Assembly (NCBI GenBank): GCA_016713825.1
Contig: JADJOJ010000007.1
Coordinates: 434,001-498,000, forward strand
Direction: 5' to 3'
DNA length: 64,000 nt
Origin: Candidatus Leptofilum gracile
Lineage (GTDB): Bacteria > Chloroflexota > Anaerolineae > Promineifilales > Promineifilaceae
Shown here piece by piece: positions 42,238-49,599 of the stretch. Under the pieces are notes generated by a model. The model searched no databases, was not told the DNA's origin, and was given only the letters and a program-made list of their open reading frames with translations. The first letter of the stretch is position 1. Each line of letters opens with the position of its first letter. The position numbers and the translations under genes are program-made.

Positions 42238-43893
42238 ATGACCCCCAAAACTTATGATGTCATCGTAATCGGCTCTGGCGCAGGTGGCATGTCTGCCGCC
42301 GTGCCCCTGGCCCAGGCAGGCAAAAAAGTCCTCGTCCTGGAGCAGCACGACGTGCCCGGCGGCTGGACCCACTCCTTCACCCTCGAAGGCTACAAATTCA
42401 GCCCCGGCGTCCACTACATCGGCGGCATCGGCCCCGGCGGCCCCATGCGCCGCATCTACGAAGGATTGGGCGTCTCCGAGGACCTCGCCTTCTGCGAAAT
42501 CAACCCCGACGGCTTCGACCACGTCTTTATCGGCGAAGAGCGGTTCGATATCCCCAAAGGGCGCGAAGCGTTCGCCAACCGCCTCAAAGAGCGCTTCCCC
42601 GACGAGGCCCAAGGCATCGACGGCTACCTGAACATGTGCCAGCAGCTCATGGATGAAACCCGCCTGCTGGGCCGCGTGCGTGGCCTCGGCGACGCCCTCG
42701 CCCTGCCCTGGCGCGCCCGCCACATCCTGCGCTGGGCCTTCCGCACCGGGGCCGATCTCATCAACCAGTACGTCTCCGACCCGGTGCTGCGCGCCATTTT
42801 GTCGGCCCAATCCGGCGACCACGGCCTGCCGCCCTCGCAGGTGTCTGCGCCACTGCACGCGGGCGTCACCCACCACTATTTTGACGGCGGCTACTACCCG
42901 CTCGGCGGCGCGTTTGCCATCCCTCGCGCCTTTGCCCGCGCTCTAAAAAAGGCCGGGGGCGAGCTGCGCCTGCAAACCCGCGTCGAACGCATTTTGCTGG
43001 ATGAGGCCAGGCGCGTGCGCGGCGTCCGCCTCACCGACGGTACGGAAATTGCCGCCCAACACGTCGTCAGCAACGCCGATCCGGAAGTGACCTTTGGCAA
43101 ATTAGTGGGGCGCGAACATTTGAGCAGCAAGTTGCAGCGCAAGCTGGGCAAGGTGCGCTACTCCACCTCCGCCCTCAGCCTGTTCATGGCCGTGGAGATG
43201 GATTTACGCGCCGCCGGGCTGGATTCCGGCAACTACTGGTTCTACAACCACAGCGACGTGGACAGCATCTACAGCGACGGCCAGACGGACAAAATCGTGC
43301 ATGATTTTCAACCAGAGGGCATGTTCCTGACAGTGACGACGCTCAAAGATCCATCCAAAATGCACAGCGGCCACCACACGCTGGAAGCGTTTGCCTTTGT
43401 TAGCTACGAGCCATTTGCCCAATGGGCCGACCAGCCCGCCGGTGACCGGGAGTGGGAGTACCAGCAGCTCAAAGAGAAGCTGACCAGCGCCATGCTAACC
43501 AACATCGACAAACGCGTTCCAGGATTTAGCGAGCACGTTGTCTTCAAAGACCTGGGCACGCCGCTGAGCAACGAGCATTATCTCAACGCCACGCAGGGCA
43601 ACCTGTACGGCATCGACAAAACGCGCTTTCAGGTGGGGCCGTGGGCGTTTAACAATAAGACTGAAATTGAGGGGTTGTGGCTGTGCGGCGCCAGCACCAC
43701 CGCCGGGCACGGCGTGGCCGGGGCCACCAACTCTGGGCTGATGACCGCGCGGCAAATTTTGGGCGGCAAGACGAGCGATCTGCTGAAGCAAAACGGCCCA
43801 CCGCTGGAAGTGTACCCCTCCGAAGAGCCAGACAAATGGCCTGCCAGGCTCCGCCGCCGCATCGATCGCAACTTGGCATCATTTGAGGAGTGA
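42238..43893 (+). CDS. RetSat/phytoene-desaturase-like FAD oxidoreductase
   Basis: A 551-aa flavoprotein. The N-terminal FAD-binding motif is DVIVIGSGAGGMSAAVPLAQ, followed by GKKVLVLEQHDVPGGWTHSF. The substrate-side segment is FSPGVHYIGGIGPGGPMRRI, and the C-terminal FAD motif is GLWLCGASTTAGHGVAGATN. The layout resembles all-trans-retinol saturase and carotenoid isomerase/desaturase proteins; a polyene or lipid substrate is likely, but I cannot specify it. The gene has no ACGGCCGT over 1.65 kb and a very even GC-rich codon use, unlike its neighbours, so it may be a recent acquisition. The hairpin GAGCATC-CTCA-GATGCTC follows at 43892-43909. Confidence 0.88.
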   Translation: MTPKTYDVIVIGSGAGGMSAAVPLAQAGKKVLVLEQHDVPGGWTHSFTLEGYKFSPGVHYIGGIGPGGPMRRIYEGLGVSEDLAFCEINPDGFDHVFIGEERFDIPKGREAFANRLKERFPDEAQGIDGYLNMCQQLMDETRLLGRVRGLGDALALPWRARHILRWAFRTGADLINQYVSDPVLRAILSAQSGDHGLPPSQVSAPLHAGVTHHYFDGGYYPLGGAFAIPRAFARALKKAGGELRLQTRVERILLDEARRVRGVRLTDGTEIAAQHVVSNADPEVTFGKLVGREHLSSKLQRKLGKVRYSTSALSLFMAVEMDLRAAGLDSGNYWFYNHSDVDSIYSDGQTDKIVHDFQPEGMFLTVTTLKDPSKMHSGHHTLEAFAFVSYEPFAQWADQPAGDREWEYQQLKEKLTSAMLTNIDKRVPGFSEHVVFKDLGTPLSNEHYLNATQGNLYGIDKTRFQVGPWAFNNKTEIEGLWLCGASTTAGHGVAGATNSGLMTARQILGGKTSDLLKQNGPPLEVYPSEEPDKWPARLRRRIDRNLASFEE

Positions 43894-43909
43894 GCATCCT
43901 CAGATGCTC
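43892..43909 (+). terminator. Hairpin after the RetSat-like gene
   Basis: GAGCATC (43892-43898), loop CTCA, GATGCTC (43903-43909), overlapping the stop codon region. There is no T-tract, so it could be a weak terminator or stabiliser. Confidence 0.4.
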
Positions 43910-43991
43910 GAACCGAAGGCACCACAGAGCACAGATTAATCCATTAATCCACATGAACGCGGAAAGAATCCGCGGCTACGGGAGGTTTGAG

Positions 43992-44573
43992 ATGGCATGG
44001 ATTAAGCAATTTTACCTGGATGAAGCGACAGGTTTGCTCAAACGGCAGCTAAACGCCGCTATCAAGCGGGCGGGGCGCATCTGGAACATTGTGCAGGTGA
44101 TGAGCATCAACGAGATGGCGCTCAAGGACAGCATTAGGTTTTACCAAACGGTGATGGCGGGTGACTCCCCGCTGACGCGCGCCCAGCGTGAGATGTTGGC
44201 GGTAGTGGTTTCAGTCGAAAACAACTGCCATTACTGACACCAGGCCCACGCCCACGATCTCCGTGACGAGATCGCAGCAGAAATTCCTGATGCAGATGAG
44301 GCAGATGCGTACGTGCATGCGCTGGTGCGCGACTGGCGCACTGCGCCATTGGCTGCAGCCGATCGGGCGTTGTGCGCTTTGGCGGCCAAGCTTACCCATC
44401 ACCAGGCCCAGATGACGCCGGGCGATTTAGATGCGCTGCGGGGGCACGGTTTTGACGACCGGGCGATCCATGATGCGGTGCAGGTGATTGGCTACTTTAA
44501 TTACATCAACCGCATCGCGCATGGGTTGGGGGTGGAGCCGGAAACGTTTGTACGGCCGTGGGGCCAGCCCTAA
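43992..44573 (+). CDS. CMD/AhpD-like peroxidase-related selenoprotein (in-frame UGA = Sec)
   Basis: A 193-aa member of the carboxymuconolactone-decarboxylase/AhpD superfamily, if TGA at 44235-44237 is read as selenocysteine (residue 82). The sequence before it is RIWNIVQVMSINEMALKDSI, LTRAQREMLAVVVSVENNCHY; after the UGA comes HQAHAHDLRDEIAAEI and GYFNYINRIAHGLGVEPETF. In relatives this is the redox site NxCxYCxxxHxxDLR, so UGA stands exactly at the second Cys. Frame is kept on both sides. A 7-bp hairpin with CGUGAC loop starts 17 nt after the UGA, as bacterial SECIS elements do. ATG 43992 has GGAGG upstream. Peroxide or thiol redox function is expected. Confidence 0.85.
44255..44274 (+). promoter_or_regulatory. 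SECIS-like hairpin downstream of UGA
   Basis: CGATCTC (44255-44261), loop CGTGAC (44262-44267), GAGATCG (44268-44274): a perfect 7-bp stem. The loop begins 25 nt after the UGA and has G as its second base. This fits the published loose bacterial SECIS rules (loop 16-37 nt from UGA, G in the first two loop bases). Confidence 0.72.
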
Positions 44574-44582
44574 AGCAGTGGA

Positions 44583-44602
44583 TACCCGCCTGCGCGGGTA
44601 TG
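44583..44602. repeat. TACCCGCCTGCGCGGGTATG palindrome, copy 2
   Basis: Identical 20-mer to 2049-2068. It lies 10 bp after the selenoprotein stop and between convergent genes, so it may serve as a terminator hairpin. Confidence 0.75.
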
Positions 44603-44630
44603 ACAATCAAGACGTGGCAAGATTCCGCGG

Positions 44631-45521
44631 CTACGCGCCAATTTCTAAACCGGCCAGGTGCTCCAGGGCTTTGACGAGGGCGTGGTTACCTTCCAGGCCG
44701 AGGCCTTGCTGCTGGAGGGTGCGGTACAGGTTGAACACCATGCTGGTGCCTAGCATCGGCACGCCCAGTTGATCGGCGGCTTCCAGGACGAGGCGCAAAT
44801 CTTTCTGCTGCAAATCAATGGTGAAGCCAGGCCGCCAATCGCGCTCTATCACTTGCGGGCCGCGATTGCTGAGCATCCAGCTGCCCGCCGCGCCCTGGGT
44901 GACGGCATCGAGCGTTTTTTGCAGGTCCAGGCCGCCTGCCTGGGCAAAAAGGAGCGCTTCCCCCACGCCCAACATCGTGACCACCACCAAAATTTGGTTG
45001 ACCAGCTTCACCGTCTGCCCGGCGCCGATGGGGCCGACGTGGGTGATCGCTTTGCCCATTGCCTGAAACACGGGCATGGCGCGAGCCACCTGGGCCGCAT
45101 CGCCGCCGACCATGATGCTGAGGGTGCCTTTGGCTGCGCCTTCGCTGCCGCCGCTGATGGGGGCATCCAGCATGTGCACGCCGCGGTCGGCAAACGCCTG
45201 CGCCAGGCGGCGGGTCACATCCGGGCTGATAGTGCTCATATCGATGACGAGGTTGCCTGGCTTGGCCCCGAAGATAACGCCGTTGGCTTGGAGCATGACG
45301 TGTTCGACGTCGGGCGTGTCGCTGACGCAGGTGATGATGATGTCGGCGTGGCTGGCCACGTCGGCGGGGCTGCTGGCGGCGATGGCTCCCAGGGCGATGA
45401 ATGGATCCATCTTGCCGTGGGTGCGGTTCCAGACGTAGACGATGAACCCTTTGTCTAGCAGGTTACGCACCATGCCCTGACCCATGATGCCGAGGCCGAT
45501 AAATCCGATTGTTTCGTTCAT
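44631..45521 (-). CDS. NAD(P)-dependent beta-hydroxyacid dehydrogenase (3-HIBDH/GarR family)
   Basis: A 296-aa two-domain dehydrogenase. The N-terminal Rossmann fold has IGFIGLGIMGQGMVRNLLDK and VWNRTHGK, with Arg after beta-2 hinting at NADP(H). VIDMSTISPDVTRRLAQAF is followed by the substrate motif DAPISGGSEGAAKGTLSIMV. The catalytic Lys is in GAGQTVKLVNQILVV, and KDLRLVLEAADQLGVPMLG is in the helical C-domain. Candidates are tartronate-semialdehyde reductase or 3-hydroxyisobutyrate dehydrogenase; neighbours do not decide. It is convergent with the selenoprotein gene. Confidence 0.92.
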   Translation of the reverse strand: MNETIGFIGLGIMGQGMVRNLLDKGFIVYVWNRTHGKMDPFIALGAIAASSPADVASHADIIITCVSDTPDVEHVMLQANGVIFGAKPGNLVIDMSTISPDVTRRLAQAFADRGVHMLDAPISGGSEGAAKGTLSIMVGGDAAQVARAMPVFQAMGKAITHVGPIGAGQTVKLVNQILVVVTMLGVGEALLFAQAGGLDLQKTLDAVTQGAAGSWMLSNRGPQVIERDWRPGFTIDLQQKDLRLVLEAADQLGVPMLGTSMVFNLYRTLQQQGLGLEGNHALVKALEHLAGLEIGA

Positions 45522-45540
45522 GTGCTGCTCCTTGGAGTTT

Positions 45541-45571
45541 AGCCACAGATTTCGCAGATTACACAGATTTT
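45541..45571. repeat. CCACAGATTTCGCAGATTACACAGATT unit
   Basis: AGCCACAGATTTCGCAGATT then ACACAGATTTTT, just upstream of the dehydrogenase gene. It is related in inverse orientation to CAATCTGTGCAATCTGTGG at 28432-28450. Confidence 0.6.
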
Positions 45572-45661
45572 TGTCGTTGGATATCTATACAATCTGGTTT
45601 GTGGGGGTGGTTTTGGGCAATTATGCGTGGGGGGGGGACGGCCGTCAAGTCGTTGCGGCAA

Positions 45662-45725
45662 AGACCCAAAGGGTTTTTTAGCGCTGAGTTTCGTGCCAAA
45701 ACCTGGGCAGAAACCCTTTGGGTCT
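45662..45725. repeat. AGACCCAAAGGGTTT inverted-repeat element, copy 1
   Basis: AGACCCAAAGGGTTT (45662-45676) and AAACCCTTTGGGTCT (45711-45725) are perfect 15-bp arms around 34 bp. It lies 8 bp 3' of the CBS-ACT gene end (45733) and could be its terminator. A related element lies immediately upstream of mutS (60582-60640). Confidence 0.85.
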
Positions 45726-45732
45726 GCTCTAA

Positions 45733-46374
45733 CTAATCGGTGCGGATGTCGATAATTTCGTTGACGACGGGTTCGATGGCGGCGCGTACGGCCGTTTCAG
45801 CCAACCGCCGCACTTTAAAGGTAACAATCCGGTTAGAGCTGGCCTCGCCAGAAAATTGGCCAAAGGCGAGAAAGCTGCCGCCCGCGTTGGCGATGGCCTG
45901 GGTGATGGCCGCCAGTTCGCCCTGTTTTTCGGGAACAACGGCCGTTACCCGCACCCCTGGCTCCCGCGCCCCCATCAGCTCTAGCAGCAGTTTGAACAGG
46001 TCGGTTTCGGTAATGAGGCCTACCACATCCCCGTTTTTAACAACGGGCAAACCACCCACTTTGTTATCTACCATAATCCGGGCCGCTTCTTCGATGGGCA
46101 TCTCTTCGGTGATGGTGAGCACGTTTTTACTCATCACATCTTTCACTTTGATCCGGTTGACCAGGTAGCTGATCTCCCACATGCTCAGGCTGGTGGCGTC
46201 TGAGGGGGAAGCGTTGAGTAAATCTTTATCAGAAACAATGCCAACGAGACGGCCGTTTTCCACCACAGGCGTACGGCGAATCTTTTCTCGCTGCATCAAT
46301 TTCAAACAGTCCGGTACCGACATATCGGGTTCAACGGTAATGACTGGTGTAGACATGCGACGTTTGACTAACAT
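45733..46374 (-). CDS. CBS-pair protein with C-terminal ACT-like domain
   Basis: A 213-aa soluble protein. Two CBS domains are RRMSTPVITVEPDMSVPDCL to LVGIVSDKDLLNAS (~5-65) and VMSKNVLTITEEMPIEEAAR to VVGLITETDLFKLLLEL (~80-140). An ACT-like module follows at ~145-212 (GVRVTAVVPEKQGELAAITQ). CBS pairs bind adenine nucleotides and ACT domains bind amino acids, so it is probably a metabolite sensor, in the AcuB-like class. Start 46374 has AAGGAG seven bases upstream. Confidence 0.88.
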   Translation of the reverse strand: MLVKRRMSTPVITVEPDMSVPDCLKLMQREKIRRTPVVENGRLVGIVSDKDLLNASPSDATSLSMWEISYLVNRIKVKDVMSKNVLTITEEMPIEEAARIMVDNKVGGLPVVKNGDVVGLITETDLFKLLLELMGAREPGVRVTAVVPEKQGELAAITQAIANAGGSFLAFGQFSGEASSNRIVTFKVRRLAETAVRAAIEPVVNEIIDIRTD

Positions 46375-46500
46375 GGGTAACTCCTTAGCTAAATTGGAAA
46401 TAGTGCTGATATCATAACGAAATACCGCCCGGCTGCCCATGATTTTTGGCGATATTTTCCAGTTACAAATGGTTAAAAATGGCGGGCAGGCCAACAAACC

Positions 46501-47493
46501 TCAACCCGGATACCAAATAAGGCGCGGATCGTCGGCGGCTCGTTGGTAATTCCAGGCAGATTCGACCATCTTGGCCAGATCATACTCCGGTCGCCAGCCG
46601 AGCAAAAATTTTGCTTTGGTGTTGTCTAGCCAGGTGGATACGTAAGGCGTCTCAATCGCCACTGTGGGAAATCCGCGCGTTTGGGCCAGATAGTGGCCGA
46701 GCTCGCCGTAATCGATCGGTTCATCCATGCAAATGTTAAACGTTTGCTGGCTGGCCTGTGGGTTGTCGAGCGCCAGCAGGATGGCGCTGACCAGGTCATC
46801 AACATGGACGAAATTGCGTTTGACGGAACGGCCGTCTGCCCCCAGCATCACCGGCACCGTATTCGTTGCCAGATACGCATTCGCCTGTTCCGCGCCCACC
46901 AAATCGCGCCAGCGCGGTCCGCCAAACACATCCTCACCAAAAGAGAGCTGGTACTTAAAATCATCCTTTTCCATGATCCACGGCGCACGCAGGCAGCAGC
47001 CGTTCAGGTCATACTGAATGTAATATTGCTCCAGCATGACCTCTTCCAACACTTTGGAGAGTGCGTAGCAGCCGGGGTAAGCCGAATGTTTTTGCGTTTC
47101 GGTCACGGGCACCGGATGCGGATAAAAAAAATGACCCAGGCTGGCATCCCCACCAATCAAGATAAATTGGGACAGCGTCTCGTTGGTGCGCGCCGCTTCC
47201 AGCAGCCAAAACAGCCCCTTCACGGCGACATCCATAATCGATTCTGGCGTTTCTTTGCTGGTGGCCAGGTGCAGCACGTGGGTCACATCCGCCATTGCCT
47301 GCTGGACGAACGGCCGTTCCTCAATCGAGCCGCGCACCACTTCCAAACGGTCGCGCGGTTCCAAAACCCGATTATGGCACAGCGCCCGCACCACAAACTG
47401 CTCAAACGTTGGCTCAGCCAAAAACCGCTCGATAAACGCTTGACCCACTTTTCCGGTTGCCCCCGTCACCAAGATTCTCTTTATTCCCGGCAT
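46501..47493 (-). CDS. NAD-dependent epimerase/dehydratase (extended SDR)
   Basis: A 330-aa nucleotide-sugar-type SDR. It contains RILVTGATGKVGQAFIERFL (GxxGxxG), DVTHVLHLATSKETPESIMD, the Ser region FILIGGDASLGHFF, YPGCYALSKVLEEVMLEQYY (YxxxK), CLRAPWIM and RNFVHVDDLVSAILLALDNP. The C-terminus has TPYVSTWLDNTKAKFLLGWR. It fits UDP-glucose-4-epimerase-like enzymes, but substrate-determining residues are not clear. It is divergent from typA, with the typA promoter in the gap. Confidence 0.88.
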   Translation of the reverse strand: MPGIKRILVTGATGKVGQAFIERFLAEPTFEQFVVRALCHNRVLEPRDRLEVVRGSIEERPFVQQAMADVTHVLHLATSKETPESIMDVAVKGLFWLLEAARTNETLSQFILIGGDASLGHFFYPHPVPVTETQKHSAYPGCYALSKVLEEVMLEQYYIQYDLNGCCLRAPWIMEKDDFKYQLSFGEDVFGGPRWRDLVGAEQANAYLATNTVPVMLGADGRSVKRNFVHVDDLVSAILLALDNPQASQQTFNICMDEPIDYGELGHYLAQTRGFPTVAIETPYVSTWLDNTKAKFLLGWRPEYDLAKMVESAWNYQRAADDPRLIWYPG

Positions 47494-47587
47494 AATTTTC
47501 TCCTTTTCGGCTTGATTCTCTGATGCAAGTGTAGACTGCTTTCCCCAAACCAGGCAAAGTCAATTGCGTCCAATTCCCGTTTGCTTT

Positions 47588-47616
47588 TTGCCTCCAACCC
47601 ACTCCTGACATACAAT
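47588..47616 (+). promoter_or_regulatory. typA promoter
   Basis: TTGCCT (47588-47593), 17-bp spacer, TACAAT (47611-47616). Transcription would start near 47623, about 70 bp upstream of the typA ATG. It is a good sigma70-type match. Confidence 0.6.
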
Positions 47617-47641
47617 CAAGCCTAATTCAATCAACTATTTT

Positions 47642-47669
47642 GCCCGACCATCATTTGGCCGGGCTTTTT
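47642..47669 (+). terminator. Terminator-like hairpin in the typA leader
   Basis: GCCCGACCA (47642-47650), TCATT-type loop, TGGCCGGGC, with one mismatch, immediately followed by TTTTT (47665-47669). It lies between the promoter and the ATG at 47692 on the same strand and looks like an intrinsic terminator or attenuator. Confidence 0.6.
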
Positions 47670-47691
47670 CGTGAAGGATTCAGATACTTTT

Positions 47692-49524
47692 ATGGCTTTA
47701 CAACCTCGTAACGATATTCGCAACATCGCCATTATTGCCCACGTGGACCACGGCAAAACCACGCTGGTGGATGGCATGCTGCGCCAAACCAACGTTTTCC
47801 GCGCCAACCAGGAAATGACCGAGCGCGTCCTGGACTCCAACGATTTGGAGCGGGAGCGTGGCATTACCATCCTGGCCAAAAACACCAGCATTATGTACGA
47901 AGGCACCACCATCAACATTGTAGACACGCCCGGCCATGCCGACTTTGGTGGCGAAGTGGAACGCGTGGTAAACATGGTAGATGGGGCGCTGCTGCTGGTA
48001 GACGCGGTAGAAGGCCCGATGCCCCAAACCCGCTTTGTGCTGCGCCAGGCATTGGAAAAAGGGGTCAAAGTCATCGTTGTGGTGAACAAGATTGACCGCC
48101 CTGCGGCCCGCCCCGATTTCGTAGTCAACGCCACTTTTGACCTGTTCATCGATCTGGGAGCCACGGAAGAACAGGCAGGGTTCCCGGTGATTTACACCAA
48201 GGCGCTAGAGGGGAAGGCGGGGGAAGACCCGGACGAGTTGGCTGAGGATTTACGGCCGTTATTCCAAACCATCGTCGATTACCTGCCCGGCCCCATGATC
48301 GACCCAGACGGCCCCACCCAGCTGCTCGTTACCACCCTGGAATATAGCAGCTACGTCGGCAAAATTGCCGTCGGGCGGCTCACCAGCGGCATCATCAATG
48401 ACGGTCAGCAGATTATGCACATCCGCGCCAATGGCGAAATGGAACCGGGCAAAATCACCAAGCTGTACACCTTCCGCGACTTACAGCGCGTCGAGCAAGA
48501 CCAGGTGCAGGCGGGCGACATCGTGGCCATTGCCGGGTTCCCCGATGTGGGCATTGGCGACACGCTGGCCGACATCAACGATCCGCGCCCCTTGCCGCCC
48601 ATCAAGGTAGAAGAGCCCACCGTGCGCATGACCTTCCGCGTCAATGACAGCCCGTTTGCCGGTAAAGAAGGCAAATTTGTGACCAGCCGCCAAATTCGTG
48701 ACCGGCTGCTGCGCGAATTGGAAAGCAACGTCGCCATGCAGATTGAAGAAACGGAGAAGGCGGGCGAATTTATTGTCTCTGGACGAGGTGAGCTGCATTT
48801 AGCCATTCTCATCGAGACGATGCGGCGCGAAGGGTACGAGTTTGCCATTAGCCGCCCAGAAGTCATTTTTAAGGAAGGGGCAAACGGCCGTACCGAACCA
48901 ATCGAAAAGCTGTTCCTGGAAGTGCACAATGATTACCTGGGGGCCGTTAGCGAAATGTTGGGGCGGCGGCGCGGCCTGATGCAAACCATCCATTATGGCG
49001 AAGATGGCACCGTCTACGCCGAATATCTGGTGCCCACCCGCGGCATTTTGGGCTTCCGCCAGCCGTTCCTAACGGCCACGCGCGGCACCGGCATCTACCA
49101 CACCCTCTTCCACGATTACGAACCGGTCAAGGGCGAGATCGAAACGCAAGAGTTTGGCTCGCTGGTGGCGATGGAAACCGGCACGGTAAGCGCCTATGGG
49201 CTGCAAGGCTTACAGCAGCGCGGCACCTTCTTTGTGCTGCCCGCCGAAGAAGTGTACAGTGGCCAGGTCGTCGGCCAGCACATCCGCAACGAAGATTTGC
49301 TGGTGAACGTGTGCAAAACCAAGGTGCTCAGCGCCGTGCGTACCGGCCCCACAGCCATCGCCGAAGCGCTGCACACGCCGCGCCTCATGTCTTTGGACGA
49401 GTCGATTGAATATCTGGCCAAGGATGATTTGCTAGAGGTTACCCCGCTGTCGCTGCGCATCCGCAAAAAAGAGCTGCGCCATGATGTGCGTATGCGAGAG
49501 ATTAAGAAGGCCAAGAAGGGATAG
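47692..49524 (+). CDS. typA: Ribosome-associated GTPase TypA/BipA
   Basis: A 610-aa translational GTPase that acts on ribosome assembly and stress or cold adaptation. G1 is IIAHVDHGKTTLVDGML, the switch region DLERERGITILAKNTSIM, G3 VDTPGHADFGGEVER, and G4 VVVNKIDRPAARPD. Beta-barrel domain II, EF-G domain III- and V-like parts and the TypA-specific C-terminal domain (QEFGSLVAMETGTVSAYGLQ; DESIEYLAKDDLLEVTPLSL) are all present. I choose ATG 47692 (MALQPRND) over a GTG at 47671, by comparison with relatives. Confidence 0.96.
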   Translation: MALQPRNDIRNIAIIAHVDHGKTTLVDGMLRQTNVFRANQEMTERVLDSNDLERERGITILAKNTSIMYEGTTINIVDTPGHADFGGEVERVVNMVDGALLLVDAVEGPMPQTRFVLRQALEKGVKVIVVVNKIDRPAARPDFVVNATFDLFIDLGATEEQAGFPVIYTKALEGKAGEDPDELAEDLRPLFQTIVDYLPGPMIDPDGPTQLLVTTLEYSSYVGKIAVGRLTSGIINDGQQIMHIRANGEMEPGKITKLYTFRDLQRVEQDQVQAGDIVAIAGFPDVGIGDTLADINDPRPLPPIKVEEPTVRMTFRVNDSPFAGKEGKFVTSRQIRDRLLRELESNVAMQIEETEKAGEFIVSGRGELHLAILIETMRREGYEFAISRPEVIFKEGANGRTEPIEKLFLEVHNDYLGAVSEMLGRRRGLMQTIHYGEDGTVYAEYLVPTRGILGFRQPFLTATRGTGIYHTLFHDYEPVKGEIETQEFGSLVAMETGTVSAYGLQGLQQRGTFFVLPAEEVYSGQVVGQHIRNEDLLVNVCKTKVLSAVRTGPTAIAEALHTPRLMSLDESIEYLAKDDLLEVTPLSLRIRKKELRHDVRMREIKKAKKG

Positions 49525-49527
49525 GGG

Positions 49528-49599
49528 ATGACAAGGTGAAGGGGTGACCGGGTGACAAGGTACAGACAGCGTCACCTTGTCACCCGATCACCTTGTCAT
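49528..49599. repeat. GGTGACAAGGTGA inverted-repeat element
   Basis: ATGACAAGGTGAAGGGGTGA, CCGGGTGACAAGG on the left and GTCACCTTGTCACCCGATCA, CCTTGTCAT on the right form long inverted arms around ACAGACAGC. It lies between convergent typA and the STAND-FGE gene, so it likely functions as a bidirectional terminator. Confidence 0.82.

Noticed and set aside
44235..44237. Simple nonsense mutation making a pseudogene
   Set aside because: The position equals the redox Cys, frame is intact on both sides, and a SECIS-like hairpin follows; selenocysteine explains it better. Genome-level sel genes still need checking.
47494..47670. tRNA or small RNA gene upstream of typA
   Set aside because: No cloverleaf or T-arm GTTCRA-type motif; the hairpin with T-tract fits a leader attenuator.
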